64,000 nucleotides of DNA. Source: Planobispora longispora. GTDB taxonomy: Bacteria; Actinomycetota; Actinomycetes; Streptosporangiales; Streptosporangiaceae. Positions 57,296 through 64,000 of the stretch are shown here, one piece after another. The translations under genes were made by a program, and so were the position numbers. Numbering within the stretch: the first letter of the stretch is position 1; every line of letters starts with the position of its first letter. The stretch spans positions 62,001-126,000 of the forward strand of contig NZ_BOOH01000052.1 of the NCBI RefSeq assembly GCF_016863135.1. Reading direction: 5' to 3'. The notes beneath the pieces are model-generated. The model was given only the letters and a program-made list of their open reading frames with translations, searched no databases and was not told where the DNA came from.

Positions 57296-58005
57296 ACGGC
57301 GACCGACCACGGCTGGGGACGCTCGCCGAGCCGGGCGGCGATCGTGCTCGCGGTCTCCGTGCTGAGCCTGTGCTTGCCGTCGCACATCGCCCTGTTGCAG
57401 TTGTGCTCGACGCGGCTCGACAGGATCGGCGCGTCCGGGGGGAAGACCCAGAACGTGACCGTGTGGGTGCGGCTCGTCCAGCCCGGTTCGTAGCTCTTGT
57501 CGTCGAAGCGGCTGCGCGTGCCGTCGGGACCGCAGACGCCGGACGCCTCGCTCAGGCCGTCGTCATGGGTCTCGGAGACCAGGACGCGCGAGCCCGGCGC
57601 GGAGCAGCGCAGCACGATCGCGGTCTTGACGCTGGTGGGACGGAACCTCAATGTGATCTTCGCCGCCGTGCTCTGCGACGTCTCCGTGCGGAGGATCCGG
57701 AGCCCCTGGTAGGTGGCCGGCGGCTCGACGGACGGCGTGGACGGAACGGTGGGCGGGAGGGTGGGAGGGGTGACCGGAGACGGGGCCGTCGGGCCACCGG
57801 CCAGGAAGACCACGGCGAGGGTCACGGCGGCCGTCGCCGCGGCGCAGACCAGTGCCCAGGTCCAGCCGGAACGCCGTCCGGGCGGGCGGTGACCGGCCGG
57901 GCGCCGCTCCCCGGCGGTCAGCCGGGCACGGGCACGGGCCACCACCTGCGGAGAGGGAGGCGGCGCATCCGGAATGGCCCGCCCCAGCAGGGTGATCTCA
58001 TCCAT
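57277..58005 (-). CDS. membrane-anchored protein coupled to an ECF sigma factor
   Basis: A 242-aa protein. Residues 1-45 are cytoplasmic and basic (PQVVARARARLTAGE), one membrane helix follows (WTWALVCAAATAAVTLAVVF, about 48-68), then a Pro/Thr linker and an extracytoplasmic domain with four Cys (LRCSAPGSRVLVSE, SGVCGPDGTRSR, HNCNRAMCDGKH). Position and topology suggest an anti-sigma factor or a sigma-controlled sensor, but no anti-sigma motif is recognised. It overlaps the sigma gene by 8 bp. Confidence 0.6.
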   Translation of the reverse strand: MDEITLLGRAIPDAPPPSPQVVARARARLTAGERRPAGHRPPGRRSGWTWALVCAAATAAVTLAVVFLAGGPTAPSPVTPPTLPPTVPSTPSVEPPATYQGLRILRTETSQSTAAKITLRFRPTSVKTAIVLRCSAPGSRVLVSETHDDGLSEASGVCGPDGTRSRFDDKSYEPGWTSRTHTVTFWVFPPDAPILSSRVEHNCNRAMCDGKHRLSTETASTIAARLGERPQPWSVAVYDSPR

Positions 58006-58576
58006 CGAGGGCCTCCTTCAGGGGGTTCACATCGCCCAGGGCTTCACGCAGCTGTTTGCGCGCCCGGTTCAGCCGGGACGCGACGGTCCCGTACGGGACG
58101 CCGAGAGCGGCGGCCACCTCCGCGTGGCTGAGATCGCCCAGAGCGAGGAGGAGGACCACGTCGCGATCACGTTTGGCGAGACCGGCCAAGGCCCCCGCGA
58201 GGCTGCCCGTCACCTGCTGCGCGCTGACCTTGGCCGTCACCGCGCCTTCCGGGCTCTCCTGATCGTCGCCCGCCGCGGTCCGGCTGAGCGCCTTCCAGCG
58301 GCGCACCTCGTCCCGGCGGTGCCGGGCCAGGAGGTTGGTGGCGATCCCGTACAGCCACGGGCGGATCCCGCCGCGGGAGGGGTCGAAGCGCTCGCGGTCG
58401 CGGAAGGCGATGAGAAAGGTGTCGGCCGCGAGGTCGTCAGCGGTCTGGGTGTCCAGCCGCCGGGCAATGTAGCGATGGATCTCGGCGAAGTGAGCGTCGA
58501 AGACCCGGCTGAAATCCTCGTGCGGCGACCACTCGCCGGCCCCGGCCTGCGGCCCGGGACCAGGGTGAGCGACCAT
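57998..58576 (-). CDS. ECF-type RNA polymerase sigma factor
   Basis: A 192-aa sigma factor. Region 2: DFSRVFDAHFAEIHRYIARR, LDTQTADDLAADTFLIAFRD, GIRPWLYGIATNLLARHRRD; region 4: LAKRDRDVVLLLALGDLSHA and EVAAALGVPYGTVASRLNRA. ATG 58576 has AAAGGA upstream. It is coupled to the membrane protein gene. The pair is inserted between ipdC and the fadE genes, which are not part of it by strand logic alone, since all three minus-strand genes run the same way. Confidence 0.88.
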   Translation of the reverse strand: MVAHPGPGPQAGAGEWSPHEDFSRVFDAHFAEIHRYIARRLDTQTADDLAADTFLIAFRDRERFDPSRGGIRPWLYGIATNLLARHRRDEVRRWKALSRTAAGDDQESPEGAVTAKVSAQQVTGSLAGALAGLAKRDRDVVLLLALGDLSHAEVAAALGVPYGTVASRLNRARKQLREALGDVNPLKEALDG

Positions 58577-58630
58577 GCGTGGTCCTTTGTTCGGGGGTGA
58601 TGACACTCCTTGTTGTCCGCAGGGGCAGAG

Positions 58631-58673
58631 TGCTTTCACGCGATGCTTTCACGCGCGATGCTCTCCCGCGCGA
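58631..58673. repeat. three 13-15 bp direct repeats before the ECF gene
   Basis: TGCTTTCACGCGA (58631-58643), TGCTTTCACGCGCGA (58644-58658) and TGCTCTCCCGCGCGA (58659-58673) in the gap between the fadE and sigma genes. Confidence 0.6.
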
Positions 58674-58726
58674 GGCTTGGACACGGGAGATCGTCTTGCG
58701 GGCGGCCGCATCAGCCGGTCACCCGG

Positions 58727-59866
58727 CTACTCGGCGCTTTCCCGGTCTCCCGTCAGGCGGGAGAGCACGCGGGCGCGGTGCGCGGCGGGGGAGCCCCAGG
58801 CCGAGCGCAGGGCGCGGGCCTTGCGGATCCACAGGCTCGGGTCGTACTCGTCGGTGTAGCCGATGGCGCCGTGCACCTGCAGGGCGGTCCTGGCCGCCGC
58901 GTAGGCGGCGTCCGAGGCCGCGGCCTTCGCGGCCGACACGTCGCGGGAGAAGTCCGGCGAGCCGTACGCCAGGGCCGCGCCGTGGACCAGCGGGCGGGCG
59001 TACTCCAGGGCCACGAGCACGTCGGCGAGCTGGTGCTTGACCGCCTGGAACCCGCCGATCGGCCGCCCGAACTGCCGCCGCGTCCCGGCGTACTCCACCG
59101 TGACCTCCAGCAGCCGCCGTCCCACCCCGGCCAGCTGGGCGGCGCAGGCCAGCGCGCCCAGGTCGAAGGCCGCCCCGGCCGCCGCCCGCACCGCCGGGCC
59201 GGAGACCGGGGCCGTCCCCGCCTCCACGGAGAACAGCCGCCGGGCCGGATCGAGCGAGGTCCGGACCGTCCCCGGGACCGCGGCGCGCAGCTCGTCGCCG
59301 TCCACGACCAGGACGAGGTCGGCGGCGTCGGCGTCCAGCGCGTACGGCACGGCCGGGGGGAGCGCGAGCGAGACGACGGCCGCGCCCTCGGCGATCCGCG
59401 GCAGCCACGCGGCGGCGAGCTCCCCGCCGTGGTCTCCGCTGCTTCCGCCGCCGGACGCCCGGTCCTCGGAGTCTTCATGGCCGGACGCCCGGTCCTCGGA
59501 GTCTTCATGGCCGGACGCCCGGTCTTCAAAGTCTTCATGGCCGGACCCCAGGCCGGCGCCGTCGCCGAGCCGGGCCAGCAGTTCGGCGGCGGCGACGGTC
59601 TCGGCCAGCGGCCCGGGCACGGCGTGCCGTCCCAGCTCGTGGAAGGCGGTCACCAGCTCCACCGGGAGCGGGCCCGCCCCGCCCGCCGCCTCGGGGACGG
59701 CCAGCGCGAAGACCCCCGCCTCGGCGAGCGAGCGCCACAACGCCCGGCCGGGCTCCGGGTCCCCGGCGGCCCAGGCCCGGACCGCGCCCGGCGTGCCGGC
59801 CCCGGCCAGCAGCTTGTTCAGGGTCTCGCCGAACAGCCGCTGCTCGGCGTCGAGGACGAACTTCAC
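58727..59866 (-). CDS. acyl-CoA dehydrogenase subunit (FadE), with in-frame repeat insert
   Basis: A 379-aa acyl-CoA dehydrogenase-fold protein. It shows VPEAAGGAGPLPVELVTAFH, LACAAQLAGVGRRLLEVTVE, YAGTRRQFGRPIGGFQAVKH and LQVHGAIGYTDEYDPSLWIR. About residues 110-142 are a run of three DRASGHEDSE-type 10-aa units from a 30-bp DNA repeat, inserted in the middle domain. Its GTG overlaps the stop of the next fadE (GTGA). Actinobacterial steroid FadE proteins often work as heteromers of two such genes, so it likely pairs with the adjacent one. Confidence 0.82.
   Translation of the reverse strand: MKFVLDAEQRLFGETLNKLLAGAGTPGAVRAWAAGDPEPGRALWRSLAEAGVFALAVPEAAGGAGPLPVELVTAFHELGRHAVPGPLAETVAAAELLARLGDGAGLGSGHEDFEDRASGHEDSEDRASGHEDSEDRASGGGSSGDHGGELAAAWLPRIAEGAAVVSLALPPAVPYALDADAADLVLVVDGDELRAAVPGTVRTSLDPARRLFSVEAGTAPVSGPAVRAAAGAAFDLGALACAAQLAGVGRRLLEVTVEYAGTRRQFGRPIGGFQAVKHQLADVLVALEYARPLVHGAALAYGSPDFSRDVSAAKAAASDAAYAAARTALQVHGAIGYTDEYDPSLWIRKARALRSAWGSPAAHRARVLSRLTGDRESAE
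59451..59540 (-). repeat. 30-bp in-frame tandem repeat, three units, in fadE
   Basis: Units 59451-59480 and 59481-59510 are identical; 59511-59540 differs at two positions. Each adds ten residues. Confidence 0.9.
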
Positions 59867-60993
59867 GCCTTCCCCTCCCTGGGCAGGCCGAGCACGCGCT
59901 CGGCGATGACGTTGCGCTGGATCTCGTTGGTCCCGGCGTAGATCGGCCCGGCGAGGGAGAAGACGTAGCCCTCCAGCCAGTCGCCCTCCAGCTCGCCGTC
60001 CGGGCCCAGCAGGTCGAGCGCGGTCTCGTGCAGCGCCACGTCCAGTTCGGACCAGAAGACCTTGTTGACGCTGGACTCGGCGCCCACGTCCTCGGTGCGG
60101 GAGACGGTCTCGAAGCCCTTCAGCCGGTAGGCGCGAGCCTTGATCCAGGCGTCGGCCACCCGGTCCCGCAGCGCGGTGTCGGCGGGGTCGGCGCGCTCGC
60201 GCCAGAGTCCGACCAGCCGGTCGGCGGCGGCCGTGAACCGTCCCGGGCTGCGCAGGGTCAGTCCCCGCTCGCTGCCGGTGGTGCCCATGGCGACCTTCCA
60301 GCCCTCGCCGGGCTCGCCGACGACGTCGGCGTCGGGCACGAAGACGTCGTCGAAGAACAGCTCGGCGAAGGCGGGCTTGCCGTCGAGGCGGCCGATCGGC
60401 CGCCGGGTGAGGCCCTCGGCGTCCAGCGGGAACATCAGGTAGGTCAGGCCCCGGTGCCGCCCGGCCTCCGGGTCGGAGCGGAACGGGCCGAAGCCCCGGT
60501 CGGCGAAGGCCGCGCGCGAGCTCCACGTCTTCTGCCCGTTCAGCAGCCAGCCGCCGTCGACGCGGGTCGCGGTGGCGCGCAGCGCGGCCAGGTCGCTGCC
60601 CGCCCCCGGCTCCGACCAGGCCTGCGCCCAGATCACCTCGCCGGAGGCCATCGGCGGCAGGACGCGGTCGAGCTGCTCGGGGGTGCCGTACTTGAAAAGG
60701 GTGGGCGCCAGCAGGTTGATGCCGTTCTGGCTGACCCGGCCGGGCGCCCCGGCCGCGTAGTACTCCTCCTCGAAGACCAGCCACTCCAGCGGGGTCGCGT
60801 CCCGCCCGCCGTACCGGGCGGGCCAGGAGACGACGGAGAGCCGGGCCGCGGCCAGCTCGCGCTCCCAGGCGCGGTGGGCGGCGAAGCCCTCCCCGGTCTC
60901 CAGGGAGGGCAGGGGGGCGGCCGGGACGTGGGCGCGGAGCCAGTCGCGGACCTCGGCGCGGAACGGTTCCACGGAGGACAGGTCGAGATCCAT
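59863..60993 (-). CDS. fadE30: acyl-CoA dehydrogenase FadE30-like
   Basis: A 376-aa acyl-CoA dehydrogenase. Marks: VSWPARYGGRDATPLEWLVF, FEEEYYAAGAPGRVSQNGIN, AQAWSEPGAGSDLAALRATA (FAD/substrate), WLLNGQKTWSSRAAFADRGF and the C-terminal IYAGTNEIQRNVIAERVLGL. At the MCAD catalytic position (YEGT) this protein has YAGT, as in several steroid-degrading FadEs. It is the first gene of the fadE unit, divergent from ipdF with the second operator copy between them. FadE30 dehydrogenates the HIP-derived CoA ester in mycobacteria. Confidence 0.85.
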   Translation of the reverse strand: MDLDLSSVEPFRAEVRDWLRAHVPAAPLPSLETGEGFAAHRAWERELAAARLSVVSWPARYGGRDATPLEWLVFEEEYYAAGAPGRVSQNGINLLAPTLFKYGTPEQLDRVLPPMASGEVIWAQAWSEPGAGSDLAALRATATRVDGGWLLNGQKTWSSRAAFADRGFGPFRSDPEAGRHRGLTYLMFPLDAEGLTRRPIGRLDGKPAFAELFFDDVFVPDADVVGEPGEGWKVAMGTTGSERGLTLRSPGRFTAAADRLVGLWRERADPADTALRDRVADAWIKARAYRLKGFETVSRTEDVGAESSVNKVFWSELDVALHETALDLLGPDGELEGDWLEGYVFSLAGPIYAGTNEIQRNVIAERVLGLPREGKA

Positions 60994-61029
60994 CGGCGGC
61001 CGCCTTCATGCTCGGGGAGCCCTTGGTTC

Positions 61030-61053
61030 TTTCTAACAACTGTTTGGTAGAGT
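61030..61053. promoter_or_regulatory. KstR2-like operator, copy 2 (fadE/ipdF divergent promoter)
   Basis: TTTCTAACAAC, TG, TTTGGTAGAGT: 20 of 24 positions identical to the site at 53209-53232, with the same inverted-repeat layout (CTAACAA against TGTTTGGT). Confidence 0.65.
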
Positions 61054-61091
61054 AAACCATGTGATCCTCGGCGAGGAGAGGGGGAACGGGC

Positions 61092-61868
61092 GTGAAGCCG
61101 TCCTACATCCCGGGTCATGGCCTGCTGCGCGGCCGGGTCGCGGTGGTGACCGCCGCCGCGGGCACCGGCATCGGGGGCGCCTGCGCCCGTCGCATGCTCG
61201 AGGAGGGCGCCCGCGTGGTGATCAGCGACGCCCACGAGCGGCGGCTGGGGGAGAGCCGGGCCGCCCTGGAGAAGGAGTTCGGCGCCGGCGCGGTGGCCGC
61301 GGCGCCGTGCGACGTGACCTCCGAGGAACAGGTCCGGAACCTGTTCGCGGGGGCCGAGGAGCTGTTCGGGCCGGTGGACGTGCTCGTCAACAACGCCGGG
61401 CTGGGCGGCACCGCCACGCTCGCCGAGATGACCGACGAGCAGTGGCACCGGGTGATCGACGTCACGCTGAACGGCACCATGCGCTGCACCCGGGCCGCGC
61501 TGCGGCGAATGCAGCCCCGGGGCCGCGGGGTGATCGTCAACAACGCCTCGGTGATCGGCTGGCGGGCGCAGGAGGGGCAGGCCCACTACGCGGCGGCCAA
61601 GGCCGGGGTCATGGCGCTGACCAGGTGCGCGGCCGTCGAGGCGGCGCCGTACGGCGTGCGGGTCAACGCGGTGGCCCCCTCGCTGGCCATGCACCCGCAC
61701 CTGGCCAAGGTGACCACCGAGGAGCTGCTGGCGGAGCTCGCCGGGAAGGAGGCCCTCGGGCGGGCCGCGGAGCCCTGGGAGGTGGCCAACGTTATCGTCT
61801 TCCTGGCCAGCGACTACTCCTCGTACATGACGGGAGAGGTCGTCTCCGTCTCCAGTCAGCACCCCTGA
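61092..61868 (+). CDS. ipdF: IpdF, SDR dehydrogenase of HIP catabolism
   Basis: A 258-aa SDR. It contains GHGLLRGRVAVVTAAAGTGI, GARVVISDAHERRLGESRAA, GPVDVLVNNAGLGGTATLAE, GVIVNNASVIGWRAQEGQAH (Ser) and YAAAKAGVMALTRCAAVEAA (Tyr, Lys); the end EVVSVSSQHP is also typical of IpdF. It oxidises the 5-hydroxy group of the HIP CoA ester in mycobacteria. GTG 61092 starts it. It is followed by kstR2 after 14 bp. Confidence 0.9.
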   Translation: MKPSYIPGHGLLRGRVAVVTAAAGTGIGGACARRMLEEGARVVISDAHERRLGESRAALEKEFGAGAVAAAPCDVTSEEQVRNLFAGAEELFGPVDVLVNNAGLGGTATLAEMTDEQWHRVIDVTLNGTMRCTRAALRRMQPRGRGVIVNNASVIGWRAQEGQAHYAAAKAGVMALTRCAAVEAAPYGVRVNAVAPSLAMHPHLAKVTTEELLAELAGKEALGRAAEPWEVANVIVFLASDYSSYMTGEVVSVSSQHP

Positions 61869-61882
61869 GAGGTCCGCATCCC

Positions 61883-62500
61883 ATGAGCCCACGACGCCGA
61901 GACTCCGAGAGCACCGCCGCGGCCCGCGCCGAGCGCCGCGCCGAGCTGCTCGCCACGGCGGCGGAGGTGTTCGCGTCGCGGGGATACTCCGCCACCACGG
62001 TCCGCGAGGTGGCCGATGCGGCGGGCATGCTCGGCGGCAGCCTCTATTACCACTTCGACTCCAAGGAGTCGATGGTCGACGAGATCCTGTCGACGTTCCT
62101 CACCGACATGTGGGCGGCCTACGACCGGGTGCTCGGCTCCGGCCTCGGCGCGCGGGAGACCTTCCAGGAGCTGATCGTCGAGTCGTTCCGGACGATCGAC
62201 CGCCACCGCCCGGCGGTCGTGATCTACCAGAACGAGTCCAAGCACCTGGCGTCCGGCCCGCGCTTCGACTACCTGCTCGACTCCCAGCGGCGCTTCCGGG
62301 AGATGTGGCTGTCGGTCCTGGACCGGGGCGTCCTGACCGGGGAGTTCCGCGCCGACCTCGACACCGGCCTGATCTACCGGTTCATCCGCGACACCGTCTG
62401 GCTGGCCGCGAGCTGGTACCGCGGTGACGGCCCGCTGCCCGCCGACGAGATCGCCCGGCAGTACATCGCGATGGTCCTGGAAGGGATCCTGGCAACCTAG
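61883..62500 (+). CDS. kstR2: KstR2-like TetR repressor of HIP catabolism
   Basis: A 205-aa TetR repressor. HTH: AERRAELLATAAEVFASRGY, SATTVREVADAAGMLGGSLY, YHFDSKESMVDEILSTFLTD. The ligand domain has IDRHRPAVVIYQNESKHLAS and FRADLDTGLIYRFIRDTVWL, typical of KstR2, which responds to HIP-CoA. It lies between ipdF and fadA6 on the same strand. Two matching 24-bp operators in the cluster are its probable sites. Confidence 0.88.
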   Translation: MSPRRRDSESTAAARAERRAELLATAAEVFASRGYSATTVREVADAAGMLGGSLYYHFDSKESMVDEILSTFLTDMWAAYDRVLGSGLGARETFQELIVESFRTIDRHRPAVVIYQNESKHLASGPRFDYLLDSQRRFREMWLSVLDRGVLTGEFRADLDTGLIYRFIRDTVWLAASWYRGDGPLPADEIARQYIAMVLEGILAT

Positions 62501-62510
62501 GGAGTTTCCG

Positions 62511-63674
62511 ATGTCCTTCTCACCCCCCGAGGCCTACATCGTCGAGGCGGTCCGCGCCCCCGTGGGCAGGCGCGGCGGCGGCCTGTCCGGCGTGCACCCC
62601 GCCGACCTGGGCGCGCACGTGCTGACCGCGCTGATGGAGCGCTCCGGGGCGGACCCGGCCGCGGTGGAGGACGTGGTCTTCGGCTGCGTGGACACGATCG
62701 GCCCCCAGGCCGGGGACATCGCCCGCACCTGCTGGCTGGCCGCAGGGCTGCCGGAGGAGGTGCCGGGCGTCACCGTCGACCGCCAGTGCGGCTCCTCCCA
62801 GCAGGCGGTGCACTTCGCCGCGCAGGCCGTGCTGTCCGGGACCGCCGACCTCGTGGTCGCCGGGGGAGTGCAGAGCATGTCGCAGATCCCCATCGGCTAC
62901 GCCATGACCGCCGGGCAGGCGCTCGGCTTCGACAGCCCGTTCACCGGCTCCCGGGGCTGGCGGGAGCGGTACGGCGAGCAGGAGGTCTCCCAGTTCCGCG
63001 GCGCCGAGATGATCGCCGAACGGTGGGACATCTCCCGCACGGACATGGAGGAGTTCGCCTACACCTCGCATCAGCGGGCGATCCGGGCGATCGACGAGGG
63101 GCGCTTCGCCCGCGAGATCGTGCCCCTGGAGGGTGTCGAGCACGACGAGGGGCCGCGCCGCGACACCTCCCTCGAGAAGATGGCCGGCCTGAAGCCCCTG
63201 GCCGAGGGGGGACGGCTGACCGCGGCGGCGGCCTCGCAGATCTCCGACGGCGCGGCGGCGCTGTTGATCGCCTCGGAGCAGGCCGTACGGGACCACGGCC
63301 TGCGGCCCCGCGCGCGCATCCACCACCTGTCGGCGCGCGGGGAGGACCCGATCTGGATGTTGTCGGCGCCGATCCCCGCCACGGCCCACGCGCTGAAGAA
63401 GGCCGGGATGTCGATCGGCGACATCGACGCGGTGGAGATCAACGAGGCGTTCGCCTCGGTCGTGCTGGCCTGGCTGAAGGAGACGGGAGCCGACCCCGGG
63501 CGGGTCAACCCCAACGGCGGCGCGATCGCCCTGGGCCACCCGCTCGGCGCCACCGGGGCCCGGCTGATGACCTCGCTCCTGCACGAGCTGGAGCGCACCG
63601 GCGGCCGGTACGGCCTGCAGACGATGTGCGAGGGCGGCGGCCAGGCCAACGTCACCGTCATCGAACGCCTCTGA
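62511..63674 (+). CDS. fadA6: FadA6-type acetyl-CoA acetyltransferase (thiolase)
   Basis: A 387-aa thiolase. The nucleophile is in TVDRQCGSSQQAVHFAAQAV, the second acid pair in GGVQSMSQIPIGYAMTAGQA and the C-terminal VNPNGGAIALGHPLGATGAR with MCEGGGQANVTVIERL hold the catalytic His and Cys. In the HIP pathway FadA6 cleaves a late CoA thioester. ATG 62511 has GGGAG upstream. It is the last gene of the ipdF-kstR2-fadA6 unit and is followed by a hairpin terminator. Confidence 0.9.
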   Translation: MSFSPPEAYIVEAVRAPVGRRGGGLSGVHPADLGAHVLTALMERSGADPAAVEDVVFGCVDTIGPQAGDIARTCWLAAGLPEEVPGVTVDRQCGSSQQAVHFAAQAVLSGTADLVVAGGVQSMSQIPIGYAMTAGQALGFDSPFTGSRGWRERYGEQEVSQFRGAEMIAERWDISRTDMEEFAYTSHQRAIRAIDEGRFAREIVPLEGVEHDEGPRRDTSLEKMAGLKPLAEGGRLTAAAASQISDGAAALLIASEQAVRDHGLRPRARIHHLSARGEDPIWMLSAPIPATAHALKKAGMSIGDIDAVEINEAFASVVLAWLKETGADPGRVNPNGGAIALGHPLGATGARLMTSLLHELERTGGRYGLQTMCEGGGQANVTVIERL

Positions 63675-63703
63675 CACGGCGGGCGGACGCGGCGCCGGAT
63701 TCA

Positions 63704-63748
63704 CAGGATCCGCGCGCCGCCGGAGGACTTCCGGCGGCGCGGATCCTG
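63704..63748 (+). terminator. long hairpin terminator after fadA6
   Basis: CAGGATCCGCGC plus GCCGCCGGA on the 5' side pairs with TCCGGCGGC and GCGGATCCTG on the 3' side, with one 2-nt bulge and a short loop. It begins 29 bp after the stop. Confidence 0.8.
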
Positions 63749-63763
63749 CTGTATGAGCTATGC

Positions 63764-63793
63764 TTCATATGTAAGGAAATTCTTTCACATGAA
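63764..63793 (+). promoter_or_regulatory. dyad upstream of the ArsR-type gene
   Basis: TTCATATG (63764-63771) and CACATGAA (63786-63793), 7 of 8 pairs matching, just before the ribosome site GAAGGAG. Candidate ArsR operator in A/T-rich DNA. Confidence 0.45.
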
Positions 63794-63801
63794 GGAGTGC
63801 C

Positions 63802-64000
63802 ATGACGGGGGGAGTGCCGACCGGTGACGAACTGGTCGTGATGCTCGCGGCGCTGGCCAACCCCCTGCGGCTGCGCATCGTCGCCAGGCTCGCCGGCGGA
63901 CGCGACTACGTGAGCCGCATGGCCCGCGACATCGGGATCAGCCGGCCGCTCCTGCACATGCACCTGCAGCGGCTGGAGGCCGCCGGTCTGATCGCCGGAA
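63802..64000 (+). CDS. ArsR-family winged-helix regulator, partial (runs off the window)
   Basis: Only the first 66 codons are in the window. The start MTGGVPTGDELVVMLAALAN leads into PLRLRIVARLAGGRDYVSRM and ARDIGISRPLLHMHLQRLEA, an ArsR-type HTH in which the recognition helix is ISRPLLHMHLQRL. ATG 63802 has GAAGGAG 7 nt upstream. The remainder and its partner genes lie outside. Confidence 0.8.
   Translation, partial: MTGGVPTGDELVVMLAALANPLRLRIVARLAGGRDYVSRMARDIGISRPLLHMHLQRLEAAGLIAG

Overview
The window is chromosomal DNA of a high-G+C actinomycete. Codons are overwhelmingly G/C-ending, GTG/TTG starts and 4-base stop/start overlaps (ATGA, GTGA, TTGA) are common, and intergenic regions carry long GC hairpins without U-tracts. 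A complete ergothioneine cluster, a KstR2-type steroid-ring regulon, ECF sigma factors and many TetR/AraC/Lrp/PadR regulators fit a soil actinobacterium. A Streptosporangiaceae-like genome is my best guess, from gene content only. No rRNA, tRNA, CRISPR array or intact insertion sequence was seen.

Layout. 1-4840: rRNA-type methyltransferase, YchJ-like protein, a stress-type SDR, a PadR regulator and an SRPBCC protein, with two related 19-bp tandem-repeat loci. 4841-14522: a minus-strand peptide-type ABC operon (lipoprotein, permease, a permease-ATPase fusion, ATPase) that continues into an M20 amidohydrolase and an amidohydrolase-3 enzyme, divergent from a double-domain Lrp regulator. 14571-19484: regulator/enzyme pairs (TetR with a DHFR-like reductase; an esterase; a nitronate monooxygenase with a flavodoxin-like reductase, divergent from TetR). 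19517-20823: a putative immunity gene beside a frameshifted, shrunken RHS/polymorphic-toxin remnant. 20824-27606: egtABCDE preceded on the same strand by an ECF sigma factor and a zinc-binding anti-sigma factor. 27766-31443: a PPOX-fold protein, a Tat-exported PhoX-type phosphatase with a PHO-box-like promoter, a NADAR protein and a methyltransferase. 31773-38172: a six-gene glycerol-type ABC transporter (glpSTPQUV) like the rhizobial one. 38314-50794: small regulators with nearby enzymes, an AA10 LPMO, a DUF305 lipoprotein, a formylglycine-generating enzyme beside a wrecked sulfatase gene, and an AraC/sterol-desaturase-type pair. 50767-52068: a TPR protein with a degenerate retropepsin-like fold. 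52369-63674: a HIP (steroid C/D-ring) catabolic cluster (SDR, echA20, ipdABC, two fadE, ipdF, kstR2, fadA6), interrupted by an ECF sigma locus. 63802-end: the start of an ArsR-type regulator.

Themes. Many divergent or autoregulated promoters carry clean inverted repeats between or next to the genes they should control. Two divergent promoters in the HIP cluster carry nearly the same 24-bp operator, supporting one KstR2-like repressor over the cluster. Short in-frame minisatellites (15-45 bp units, always multiples of 3) recur in linkers and tails of otherwise conserved proteins, and related GC-rich repeats fill intergenic regions. Two accessory systems, RHS toxin and sulfatase, are visibly decaying while their partners (immunity protein, formylglycine enzyme) remain intact.
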